DNA of 64,000 nucleotides, from assembly GCA_947626945.1 (NCBI GenBank), contig CANQUC010000005.1, positions 16,300 to 80,299 of the forward strand. Direction: 5' to 3'. Source of the stretch: an uncultured Lachnospiraceae bacterium. Lineage in GTDB: Bacteria; Bacillota; Clostridia; Lachnospirales; Lachnospiraceae. This document shows positions 10,101-16,786 of the stretch, piece after piece; position 1 is the first letter of the stretch; each line of letters begins with the position of its first letter. Below the pieces are notes generated by a model. It was given only the letters and a program-made list of their open reading frames with translations, was not told the origin of the DNA and searched no databases. The position numbers were made by a program, and so were the translations under genes.

Positions 10101-10536
10101 TTATATCCATGAACAGGATCCGGCCGCCTCTTATGACCGGTTTTATTCCTGCCTGGAGGGCACGGCGGATCTGAAAATTTCCCTGAGGGATGAGCCGGCA
10201 TGGCTTACCCTGCTGTTTGTGCCTCTGGGAGAGATCAGCATCCGCACCGGATTTCTGCCCGCAGCCTCTGCCCCGGCATTTCCACGGCGGGGAGAAGACA
10301 GGCTGGAAGAGCTGGATATGATGTTCCGGCTGATGCCGATCCCAGGAGTTTTGGAGGAACTGTCGGTTCCCCTGCCGGGAAATCTGGAGGATTTTTGGGA
10401 GTTTTGCTATATGGAGAACACAGAGCGGGAAAACACAGCCGCGGATCTGAAGCCTCCTTCCGAAAGTCTGCCGCCGGACGGCATGGCGCTGCTGGAGGGA
10501 TTTATGAAAACAAAGAGGAAAAAGGAAAAACAGTAA
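7165..10536 (+). CDS. large uncharacterised protein, HLHWAMPD family
   Basis: This 1123-residue protein begins at the ATGA overlap at 7165. The frame is open further upstream to 6763, but that extension would lie wholly on top of the previous gene and is rejected. The N terminus holds GIHLHWAMPDGLLHG (about residues 57-71), then PALPNRFLLQRLW. A domain with VHGY..VVW-like and MGDNTAEAL motifs follows near 240-290. Two charged coiled-coil stretches lie at about 340-395 and 570-600. The C-terminal third has CVMPNFLDRCLVVYNGQG near 831 and WISAPGTTICP near 863. I recall similar large proteins (LHWALPDALTHG, SPVCGWV.PN.LD) in Actinobacteria and Myxobacteria, uncharacterised. No signal peptide or enzyme motif is visible. 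It is the second largest component of the cluster. Confidence 0.75.
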   Translation: MTETFLYVPVSLQALVHGRHNEGAADMTPAYDLLAYEPPFGNSVSNTWFSRGTREPGIHLHWAMPDGLLHGKQKEDGTMMFPALPNRFLLQRLWEQDGVVCRKAWLIYSDFVGSDPDDRIQTTVPVFVCRDGIWQGGGKNGQLYGYQGAVTEYGQPLDKEGFYLDRLTGIGDGNPAFAAYYPDSCSVFGFYDDMKDVEQGTFSYLLTGYYEKGDPLSGPQPEKPEDLEWQIREGGAVPARTMIHGYVKQVVWRGPDEYYEDRIPKDPVQIYMGDNTAEALSVLIQDQVPDIAGMERLMNYIQNDAVQVLANESDPDGLIKGEELLHSKKFTAWEGGCLWEIRDEREQDRLSQTEEDKEKENLLQEQLRRLNCLQEQLNRAEEQAGSHREQLYGAWWMYVTEQWEKEKKAPVPQEISREMDTLTRLLEQAEAWGKEASLLRETIKKRLESSGRCLYRQNENRYYRPNPPVVLLAGPGVLRSFRQGVTTQNGELLPCRKTLLQSLCVPLPDQKTEIGAKDLEAAMQPLATLLPDPVQALLTECLLLDDLFAAYVAKIALKKAGLSVSQKELRQLADQVAELQRQLRETDGAPKAASFENWQQPWNPLFLQWRASFAPYRTTLSPDNSFQEFVLGELDLETGKEGPQEQKPLEIKGRSLMLPHGVIHLSEMLQRLVELYGKEGETYEKLQKAAHAIQGMNVLSQQLTGFLEALAQKEDVPLFPLIPLENVPETEAVTAQANRLLQEKDTGIHSPVPGYEESSFVPVRAGTLRLEQLWLVDSFGQIQDIPVKQETVRQTETLRRQKDGGIVLPPRFVSPVRVQFRWQDKTPVFGCVMPNFLDRCLVVYNGQGTLLGSIQEKKKGALWISAPGTTICPREIPDGEGHLQAFIESFLGEDNDRLAKLLADLDKRAFAVEGGSRFLQLCFGSVLFLGWACLGLEEMGLSIRSSIWGGKPDTHGYETQPVTVRLGDVRKAGDGLAGFYIHEQDPAASYDRFYSCLEGTADLKISLRDEPAWLTLLFVPLGEISIRTGFLPAASAPAFPRRGEDRLEELDMMFRLMPIPGVLEELSVPLPGNLEDFWEFCYMENTERENTAADLKPPSESLPPDGMALLEGFMKTKRKKEKQ

Positions 10537-10555
10537 TCAAAAAAGGAGGGAACAT

Positions 10556-11845
10556 ATGGATTCCTATCAGGTAGAATACCGGCTGCAGCCGGGCTGTGTC
10601 ACGGTTTCCACCAATGAAAACCAGATGGAGTTTTTTATTACAAATCCCACGGATGAGCCGATCATTTTCAAAAACGACGGACAGGTAACCGTGAAAGAAT
10701 ATCCTGCTTTGGGAGAAAACTGCAGAGCAAACGATCCGCCCGGATTTGAACTGATTTTTTCCTATGGAAGCGGCGACGGGGATCTGAATTTGGCGGAGAT
10801 CTGCAGGAATATTACTGTCAGCCGCGTTCAGGGCGGCAGCTGGCAGATCATGGAAAAATATTCGGGAAAAGGCCCTTACTGGCAGATCATTCCCCGTGGA
10901 ACCACTGTGCTGAAGCCAAAGGAAAGCCTGATCCTGCTGCTGGACAATCTTTCCGTAAACGATAAGCGGGGTGAAACAAATCTGACTGTGAATTTCAAAG
11001 CGCCCGGGATCCAGCGGAAAGCGGAGCTTGGAATACTGAAACTGGCAAAACCGCAAATCCGCCGGTTTGGTACGGAAAAGGCCCGGTATGAGCTGGAGGA
11101 TGAGGTCAGGTTTACATGGACACTGACAGATTATGTCCCTGTAGAGGCCAATCTGCTTTTGGACGGCATTCCCGTTTCCGGAAACGGAACCGTTTTGAAA
11201 AAAGTGACCAAAAAAATCCACCGGCTTCAGGTGCGGAATCAGGCCGGCTACCTGACAGAAGCCCAGACGGAGATTGCCTTTGACTGTTATAGCAAAATAG
11301 AGATCACAAAGTGCGGTTCGGGAACGGTAACGGTCTGCTGGGATACCAGAAGCATGAAAAACTGCCGTCTGAACGGTCAGGCGGTGGGAAAAAGCGGCAG
11401 CAGAGAGTTTCCGGTGACAGGAGACACAGAATTTACCCTAACCGCCATCCGCCGGGTGACGGAAATAACCGAAAAAAAGACGCTGTCCTTTTTTATGCCG
11501 GTGATCCTTTCCTTTCAGGCAAATCCGCAAAAAAAGCAAGCGCGGCCTTTGGAGGGTTTTCTTTCTTTGGAGCAGGTGAAAGATCCGGCGGCGGTTCCAA
11601 AGACGGTAGTGCCCTACGCGGCGCCGGATCCGGGACCCATTCCTCCGCCGCCGGCCCGGATCACGATTCAGTTCTCCTGGAAAACAAAAAACACAAACAG
11701 CTGTGAAATCCCGGAGGCGGGAATCCGCTCAAAAAATCCCTCAGATGCCTGTGTCGGTTCCGTGGAGAGAAAGTGTACCTCCGTAATCCTGCGGGCAACG
11801 GGAAATTACGGGTATCAGGTCACAATGACAAAGAAAATCCAATAG
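10556..11845 (+). CDS. Ig-like repeat protein of unknown function
   Basis: This 429-residue protein is preceded by a strong AAAAGGAGGG site, 19 bp after the previous stop. Residues 1-170 form a beta-rich domain with FFITNPTDEPIIF and LKPKESLILLLDN, which resembles proteins that describe non-ideal lattice or fibre binding only in being beta-rich. After that I see three related Ig-like modules, at about 180-240 (VRFTWTLTDY), 255-300 (VTVCWDTRSMKNC) and 367-429 (ITIQFSWKTKNTNSC). Each has a core tryptophan, then a short ligand-like loop and a terminal LTA or LRATG strand. A Pro-rich linker with DPGPIPPPP separates modules two and three. No signal peptide is seen. An adhesion or scaffold role fits the fold type but is not shown. 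Confidence 0.7.
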   Translation: MDSYQVEYRLQPGCVTVSTNENQMEFFITNPTDEPIIFKNDGQVTVKEYPALGENCRANDPPGFELIFSYGSGDGDLNLAEICRNITVSRVQGGSWQIMEKYSGKGPYWQIIPRGTTVLKPKESLILLLDNLSVNDKRGETNLTVNFKAPGIQRKAELGILKLAKPQIRRFGTEKARYELEDEVRFTWTLTDYVPVEANLLLDGIPVSGNGTVLKKVTKKIHRLQVRNQAGYLTEAQTEIAFDCYSKIEITKCGSGTVTVCWDTRSMKNCRLNGQAVGKSGSREFPVTGDTEFTLTAIRRVTEITEKKTLSFFMPVILSFQANPQKKQARPLEGFLSLEQVKDPAAVPKTVVPYAAPDPGPIPPPPARITIQFSWKTKNTNSCEIPEAGIRSKNPSDACVGSVERKCTSVILRATGNYGYQVTMTKKIQ

Positions 11846-11859
11846 AAGGAGAAAACCCA

Positions 11860-12918
11860 ATGAAATATAAGCTGGAAACATGTGTGTGGGAGATCACGCT
11901 GGGATGCAATTTCCGCTGCAGACACTGCGGTTCCTCCTGCGCGGAGCCTGCGCCCGATGAGCTGACAACAGAGGAGGCGCTGGATCTGGCAGATCAGATC
12001 GGCGTTTTAAAGCCAAGATACCTGTCCCTGACCGGGGGAGAGCCGCTGATGAGAAAGGACTGGTCTCTGATCACGGAAAGACTGACGGCGCAGGGCATTC
12101 AGGTCTGTATGATCACCAACGGTTCGCTGATCGATGAAGAGACGGCAGAAAAAATGGAAAGGGCGGGCCTTTCACTTGTTTCCGTCAGTATGGACGGCAC
12201 AAGGCAGATCCATAATTACATGCGGGGCGTGGACTGCTATGACAAAAGTAAAAGAGCATACCGCCTGCTGTCAGGGACAAAGATCCTCAGGGCGGCAAAT
12301 ACTACCCTTGTAAAGGAAAATCTTTCCTGTCTGGAGGAAATGCGTCTGGAGCTGATGGAGCTGGGAGTACAGAAATGGCAGCTGCAGATAGGGCTGCCGG
12401 TGGGAACGCTGAAAAAAAACAAAGCCTCCGTAATTGATCCGGAGGATCTGCCCGGGGTCATTGATTTTGTCTATGAGGCAAACAGCAAAGGGGGCATTCA
12501 GGTGACGCTGGCGGAAAGCGCCGGGTATTACAGCAAAAAGGAGGCGATGGCCGCCCGGATGGCGGATCCCCTGGGACGGCTCAGCGTGTTTCGGGGGTGC
12601 AACGCGGGCATCCGAAGCCTTGGGATCCTTCAAAACGGAGACGTAACCGGCTGCACATCCATCCGAGATCCCCGGTTTATAGAGGGAACCGTCCGGAAAA
12701 GACCGCTGTGGGAAATCTGGCAGGATGAGCAGGCATTTGCCTGGCGCCGGCAGATGACAGTTCAGAAAGAGCAGCAGGGCTTTTGCGGACGTTGTCCATA
12801 CGCAGAGGTCTGTCTGGGAGGATGCACCAACACAAAACTGACAACTGCCGGAAGCATTTACAAAGAAAACAGGTACTGCGTATATCACCTGGCACACGCC
12901 TGCCAGAATCAGACATAA
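11860..12918 (+). CDS. radical SAM protein with SPASM domain
   Basis: This 352-residue protein has the radical SAM cluster motif C16-x3-C20-x2-C23 (GCNFRCRHC), the SAM-binding LTGGEP near residue 63 and a C-terminal SPASM-type cysteine set. The latter includes C309, C312, C318 and C322 (FCGRCPYAEVCLGGC) and a last cysteine near residue 344. Such enzymes modify peptides or proteins through thioether or C-C bonds, or act in cofactor synthesis. The ATG at 11860 was chosen for its AGAAGGAGA site; the frame is open back to 11773 inside the preceding gene. It follows that gene by 14 bp and so appears to be the last gene of the operon. No short precursor peptide is visible beside it, so its target may be one of the large cluster proteins. 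Confidence 0.88.
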   Translation: MKYKLETCVWEITLGCNFRCRHCGSSCAEPAPDELTTEEALDLADQIGVLKPRYLSLTGGEPLMRKDWSLITERLTAQGIQVCMITNGSLIDEETAEKMERAGLSLVSVSMDGTRQIHNYMRGVDCYDKSKRAYRLLSGTKILRAANTTLVKENLSCLEEMRLELMELGVQKWQLQIGLPVGTLKKNKASVIDPEDLPGVIDFVYEANSKGGIQVTLAESAGYYSKKEAMAARMADPLGRLSVFRGCNAGIRSLGILQNGDVTGCTSIRDPRFIEGTVRKRPLWEIWQDEQAFAWRRQMTVQKEQQGFCGRCPYAEVCLGGCTNTKLTTAGSIYKENRYCVYHLAHACQNQT

Positions 12919-12977
12919 AACGCCTCTGCCAGTCGAAGACTGTCGAACGATTTTTCCGTAAAATCAGGCGCCGGGCA

Positions 12978-13006
12978 ATGACAAAAACTGGCCGTTATGG
13001 TATAGT
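12978..13006 (+). promoter_or_regulatory. putative sigma-A promoter for the 13037 gene
   Basis: ATGACA (12978-12983) and TATAGT (13001-13006) are separated by 17 bp. They stand in the 118 bp gap after the radical SAM gene and 31 bp before the next start. The match is by eye. Its presence argues that the operon from the left edge ends at 12918. Confidence 0.5.
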
Positions 13007-13036
13007 AAAACCAGTTCTTCCGAAAGGGGCGGCCAT

Positions 13037-14002
13037 ATGTATTACAGAGCCTGGCGCAAAGTTCTGGAACACATCAAACAGCGGTTTATGGATGAGACAG
13101 GGCTTACAGAGCAGGATTTTTTTTGTGAGGGCGAGATTGACGCCATACAGGAGACCTTTTACCTGCGGGATATGAAAAACAACCTGATCGCGGAACCGTC
13201 CCCCGTACATCAAAAAGAATTTTCATCCGGCAAAAGCGTGCTTTCCACTTTCCGCTATCTGGCATCTTCCTATGCCATGGCTTTCAATCTTCTGGGAAAC
13301 AATGCGGTCAGGCTGATCGGAAACCGTCACGGGATTCTGCCCGGAACATACAGAATCACATACAAAAAAACATTAAGAGCGCTGAAAAGTAAAAATGCCT
13401 TTGTGACCATTGACGGAGCACTGTTTTCCGAGGACGGGACAAGCTGTCTCTGCATGGAGATGAAAATGCTGGAATGGTTTGTATTTAAGGTAAACCCCAT
13501 CAAAGACACCTTTATGGAGGCGGACAATTATTATTTTCCGGATACAGCTCCGGTGTTCATTGAGACCATTCAGATGCTGGTGCCTTTTTTAAACAGGGAC
13601 GGCTGGGAGCATTTCGGCAGTTTTCAGAACTGCGATGAATTTCTGATTATGCGCCAGCTTCTTGGAATTTACAACGTGCTTCGCATGGAAAAGGAGTCCC
13701 GTAAAGAAACCGGGCAGGCGGATGAGAAGCCGGGGCTAAAGCAGCTGACGCTGGCCTCCGTTTACTGGTCCGCAAAGAACCCGGACTGCTACGGCCATTA
13801 CCGGGAACGGATCCTGAAAGCGGAAAAACAGATGAAAAATGAAATGCGGTTTCTGCGGGAGATCATCCAGCCGGTGAGAGACCTGTTTGAGGATACGCTG
13901 GGCGTGGCGCTGCAGGTCATTGCCATAGATCACAGGGAACTGCTTGCAATGCTGGATAAGACGCCGGAAGAGAGACGGTGGCTGGAGCGATATGAGATTT
14001 GA
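13037..14002 (+). CDS. possible PD-(D/E)XK nuclease-fold protein, PGN_0703-like
   Basis: This 321-residue protein has no secretion signal. The central block around residues 70-155 runs from SSYAMAFNLLGN through VTIDGALFS to CLCMEMKMLEWF. The spaced D...ExK pattern (TIDG, then EMK) is what PD-(D/E)XK nucleases use for metal binding, and the preceding AFNLLG stretch recalls the PGN_0703-type restriction-endonuclease-like family. That reading is tentative; nothing like a methyltransferase partner is next door. The C-terminal half is helical, with a conserved-looking LLGIYNVLRMEKESRKE segment. The gene has its own predicted promoter and is followed 26 bp later by two small coiled-coil proteins, with which it may work. 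Otherwise it should be called a conserved hypothetical protein. Confidence 0.6.
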   Translation: MYYRAWRKVLEHIKQRFMDETGLTEQDFFCEGEIDAIQETFYLRDMKNNLIAEPSPVHQKEFSSGKSVLSTFRYLASSYAMAFNLLGNNAVRLIGNRHGILPGTYRITYKKTLRALKSKNAFVTIDGALFSEDGTSCLCMEMKMLEWFVFKVNPIKDTFMEADNYYFPDTAPVFIETIQMLVPFLNRDGWEHFGSFQNCDEFLIMRQLLGIYNVLRMEKESRKETGQADEKPGLKQLTLASVYWSAKNPDCYGHYRERILKAEKQMKNEMRFLREIIQPVRDLFEDTLGVALQVIAIDHRELLAMLDKTPEERRWLERYEI

Positions 14003-14028
14003 GGAGAGGATGCCGAGGTGAAAGCGTA

Positions 14029-14250
14029 ATGGAGATGGCAGGTGAGAAAACAGAAGAAGCGCTTTTGGCGCTGCAGAGAGAAAACGCCGCTTTGCGGGAA
14101 GAAAACAGGCGGCTGGAGCAGGAGATCCGGATCGAGCAGCGGATCTACCTGAAATGGAAGCAGACGGCCATGCTTTTTCATGACGCCCTGTGGGAGGCTC
14201 TGTTAAAATATGACCCGGAGCAGTATGGAAAAAGGGGAAAGAAAGATTAG
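14029..14250 (+). CDS. small coiled-coil protein, copy 1
   Basis: This 73-residue protein begins with ATG at 14029 after a GAGGTG site at 14015-14020. Residues 8-40 are a heptad-like coiled coil rich in E, L, Q and R. The C-terminal half is YLKWKQTAMLFHDALWEA then LLKYDPEQYG. The same C-terminal motif recurs in the following small gene (W.Q.A..FHD.LW..LLKY.P..YG), so the two are tandem paralogues. I do not recognise the family. The size and coiled coil suggest dimerisation or binding to a partner, perhaps the nuclease-like protein upstream; this is inference. Confidence 0.65.
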   Translation: MEMAGEKTEEALLALQRENAALREENRRLEQEIRIEQRIYLKWKQTAMLFHDALWEALLKYDPEQYGKRGKKD

Positions 14251-14280
14251 CGCGGCAATCACGCGCGCATGGAGAGCAGG

Positions 14281-14544
14281 ATGGAAAGAAAGGAAGCGGA
14301 AGTCAGAAAATTACTGGAAGAAAACCGGCAGCTGAAATTGCAGAAAGAGAAATTAAGACGGCTTCTGGAGCAAAAGGTGGAAAAACATCAGGAGTGGGAA
14401 CAGATCGCTTCCTGTTTTCACGATACGCTTTGGAAAGTGCTTTTAAAATATGAACCGGACACTTACGGCGTACTGTATCCGGACAGAAAGACCGACGGAC
14501 AGCTTGGCATTGGAGAATTGCCCAGACTGCGGGGACGGACATGA
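14281..14544 (+). CDS. small coiled-coil protein, copy 2
   Basis: This 87-residue protein is a paralogue of the gene just upstream. It shares the coiled-coil half (residues about 3-36) and the motif HQEWEQIASCFHDTLWK with LLKYEPDTYG after it. The start at 14281 is preferred because GGAGAGCAGG lies directly upstream, whereas the in-frame ATG at 14269 has no ribosome binding site. It is 30 bp downstream of copy 1. The gap contains a GC-rich palindrome-like GCGCG...CGCGC at about 14250-14267. The last 20 residues (DRKTDGQLGIGELPRLRG) have no counterpart in copy 1. Function unknown. Confidence 0.62.
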   Translation: MERKEAEVRKLLEENRQLKLQKEKLRRLLEQKVEKHQEWEQIASCFHDTLWKVLLKYEPDTYGVLYPDRKTDGQLGIGELPRLRGRT

Positions 14545-14631
14545 CAGGAAACAGGCCCAGGATGTATTTGACAAAATGCCTTTTCGGGATGTATGATAGG
14601 AAAGAAAAAAGTCAGTACGGGAGTGTTGTAC

Positions 14632-16452
14632 ATGTGTGGAATCGTAGGATATGTCGGTGCCAAAAACTGCATCGACGTTTTGATAGACGGCCTTTCCAAA
14701 CTGGAATACAGAGGATATGACTCCGCGGGCATCGCGGTGTTTGAAAAAAATAAGATTTGGGTGGAAAAAACAAAAGGGCGGCTGGCAGACCTGAGCGCGA
14801 AGCTGGAGCAAAGCAGCCGGCCGGATAGCCACTGCGGCATTGGCCATACCAGATGGGCCACTCATGGGGAGCCAAGCGACATCAATTCCCATCCCCATGG
14901 CAATAAGCGCGTGACCATTGTCCATAACGGCATTATAGAAAATTACCGGGAGCTGAAAAAGTTTCTGGACGGTCAGGGCTATAAATTTGAAAGCGAGACT
15001 GACACAGAGGCCATCGCAAAGCTTCTGGACTATTATTATGACGGAGACCCTCTGGATACGATCACCAATGTGATCCAGAATCTGCGGGGCTCCTATGCCC
15101 TTGGGATCCTGTTCCGGGATTTCCCGGATCGGATTTATGCGGTGCGGATGGAAAGTCCGCTGATCGTAGGGGCCGGCAAGGGAGAAAATTTTATTGCCTC
15201 CGACGTGCCCGCCATTTTGAAATACACAAGAGATTATTATCTTCTGGAAAAAGAAGAGATTGCGGAAGTGACCGCGAAAAAAATCTGTTTTTACGATATT
15301 CACGGGCAGCACATTGAAAAAGAGCTGAACACGGCCACCTGGGATGTGGACGCGGCGGAAAAAGGCGGCTACGAGCATTTCATGCGGAAAGAGATCTATG
15401 AGCAGCCGGTGGCGGTAAAGACGACCATTACCCCCAGGATCCGGGATAACATGCCCAATCTGGAGGAATGCGGCATTCTTCCAGGCTCCCTGAAGGACAT
15501 CCGACGCCTGTTTGTTGTGGCATGCGGCACGGCCATGCACGCGGGCATGGTTGGAAAATATGTAATTGAACGGCTTGCCAGAGTGGAGGTTACGGTGGAT
15601 ATCGCTTCCGAATTCCGTTACCGGGATCCGCTGATCTCAAAAAAGGATCTGGTGGTGCTGATCACCCAGTCCGGGGAAACGGCGGATACGCTGGCGGCTC
15701 TGCGCCTTGCAAAGGAGCGGGGCGCCAGAACCCTTGCCATTGTAAATGTAAAGGGCTCCTCCATCGCCAGAGAGGCGGACATGGTGATCTATACCCACGC
15801 GGGGCCGGAGATCTCGGTTGCCTCCACAAAGGCCTATTCGGTACAGCTGGCGGTGATGTATCTGCTGGCGTTTTCCCTTGCCTATGAGAGGGGAGAGATT
15901 ACCAGGGAGCGCTGCATGGAACTGACAGAAAAGCTGCAGCAGATCCCGGAGCAGATCCGGGAGACTTTGCAGACAGAAGATGTCTGCCAGTATGTGGCGT
16001 CCAAGCTGGTCAGCGCCGACAGCCTGCTGTATATTGGAAGAGGGCTGGATTATGCTCTCAGCATGGAAGGCTCCCTGAAGCTGAAAGAGATTTCCTATAT
16101 CCATTCGGAATCCTATGCGGCGGGAGAGCTGAAGCATGGAACCATCAGCCTGATCACCGATCTGATGCCGGTGGTTGCCGTAGTGACCCAGTCCGCCCTT
16201 GTGGAAAAGACCATCAGCAACATGAAAGAGGTCAAGGCAAGAGGCGCGAAGGTGACCGCCATCTGCAGGCAGTCCGTGGAACTGACAGAGGATGTGGCGG
16301 ATCATGTGGTGAAGCTGCCGGATGTGGAGGATCTTTTGATGCCCATGATCGCGGTGGTGCCGCTGCAGCTGATCGCCTATTATACGGCAGTGTTAAAAGG
16401 CTGCGATGTGGATAAGCCCAGAAACCTGGCAAAGTCTGTTACGGTAGAATAG
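14632..16452 (+). CDS. glmS: glutamine--fructose-6-phosphate transaminase (isomerizing)
   Basis: GlmS makes glucosamine-6-phosphate from fructose-6-phosphate and glutamine, the first committed step to UDP-GlcNAc and the cell wall. The start at 14632 gives MCGIVGYVGA, which places the catalytic cysteine at position 2 so that it becomes N-terminal after Met removal; upstream in-frame starts would block this. The glutaminase domain shows GHTRWATHGEP, and the two SIS sugar-isomerase domains show VACGTAMHAG and TQSGETADT. The C terminus ends in the typical NLAKSVTVE. Length (606 residues) is normal. The upstream gap is only 87 bp, too short to hold a full glmS ribozyme, so control by that ribozyme is unlikely. 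Cytoplasmic. Confidence 0.97.
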   Translation: MCGIVGYVGAKNCIDVLIDGLSKLEYRGYDSAGIAVFEKNKIWVEKTKGRLADLSAKLEQSSRPDSHCGIGHTRWATHGEPSDINSHPHGNKRVTIVHNGIIENYRELKKFLDGQGYKFESETDTEAIAKLLDYYYDGDPLDTITNVIQNLRGSYALGILFRDFPDRIYAVRMESPLIVGAGKGENFIASDVPAILKYTRDYYLLEKEEIAEVTAKKICFYDIHGQHIEKELNTATWDVDAAEKGGYEHFMRKEIYEQPVAVKTTITPRIRDNMPNLEECGILPGSLKDIRRLFVVACGTAMHAGMVGKYVIERLARVEVTVDIASEFRYRDPLISKKDLVVLITQSGETADTLAALRLAKERGARTLAIVNVKGSSIAREADMVIYTHAGPEISVASTKAYSVQLAVMYLLAFSLAYERGEITRERCMELTEKLQQIPEQIRETLQTEDVCQYVASKLVSADSLLYIGRGLDYALSMEGSLKLKEISYIHSESYAAGELKHGTISLITDLMPVVAVVTQSALVEKTISNMKEVKARGAKVTAICRQSVELTEDVADHVVKLPDVEDLLMPMIAVVPLQLIAYYTAVLKGCDVDKPRNLAKSVTVE

Positions 16453-16470
16453 ATCAGAAAGAAAACCTGC

Positions 16471-16498
16471 TTGACATTTCGCAGGCGGATGGTATACT
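16471..16498 (+). promoter_or_regulatory. sigma-A promoter of thrS T-box leader
   Basis: A perfect -35 TTGACA (16471-16476) and -10 TATACT (16493-16498) are separated by 16 bp. They lie 19 bp after the glmS stop and directly ahead of the T-box leader. Transcription should begin near 16505. Confidence 0.8.
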
Positions 16499-16499
16499 G

Positions 16500-16740
16500 A
16501 ATGTCAGATACATATGGCAACGCGATGACAGGAAGAGTAAGCTGAGAAACCATTCAGAGAGAAATGCGCATGCTGGAAGCATTTTATGGAGCATCAGCCC
16601 AAAACCACCCTGGAGCGGCTTTAATACAGCCCGGCCGGCGCCGTTACCGCCAAAAAAAGTGGCACATGCAAAATGGGTGGAACCGCGGTATTTGATTATC
16701 GTCCCTGAATGATCCGACGGATCGTTCAGGGATTTTTTTC
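16500..16740 (+). promoter_or_regulatory. T-box riboswitch (threonyl) upstream of thrS
   Basis: The leader carries the T-box sequence proper, TGGAACCGCGG, at 16678-16688, then an intrinsic terminator. Stem I features are visible: AGAGAG bulge near 16555 and an apical CTGGAAGC near 16572. A candidate Thr specifier ACC followed by A sits at 16604-16606; this exact placement is tentative. In T-boxes, uncharged tRNA pairs with specifier and T-box and prevents termination, so thrS expression should rise when charged tRNA-Thr is scarce. The leader fills most of the 334 bp between glmS and thrS. Confidence 0.9.
16703..16739 (+). terminator. T-box attenuator terminator
   Basis: CCCTGAATGATCC and GGATCGTTCAGGG form a 13-bp stem with a GAC loop and one G-U pair, followed by seven T. 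It competes with the antiterminator that contains the T-box sequence. Confidence 0.9.
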
Positions 16741-16786
16741 CATATGTAAAAAGATGAAGCAGTACAAAAAATAAGGAGGAATGATT

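Noticed and set aside
1..12918. Phage tail or contractile injection system
   Set aside because: No sheath, tube, baseplate wedge, tape measure or AAA+ ATPase genes are visible in the part seen; similarity is not supported here, though upstream genes are missing.
13037..14544. Restriction-modification system
   Set aside because: A nuclease-like motif exists but there is no methyltransferase or specificity gene next to it.
14545..14631. glmS ribozyme upstream of glmS
   Set aside because: The gap is only 87 bp and shows no ribozyme core; the full ribozyme needs about 150-200 nt.
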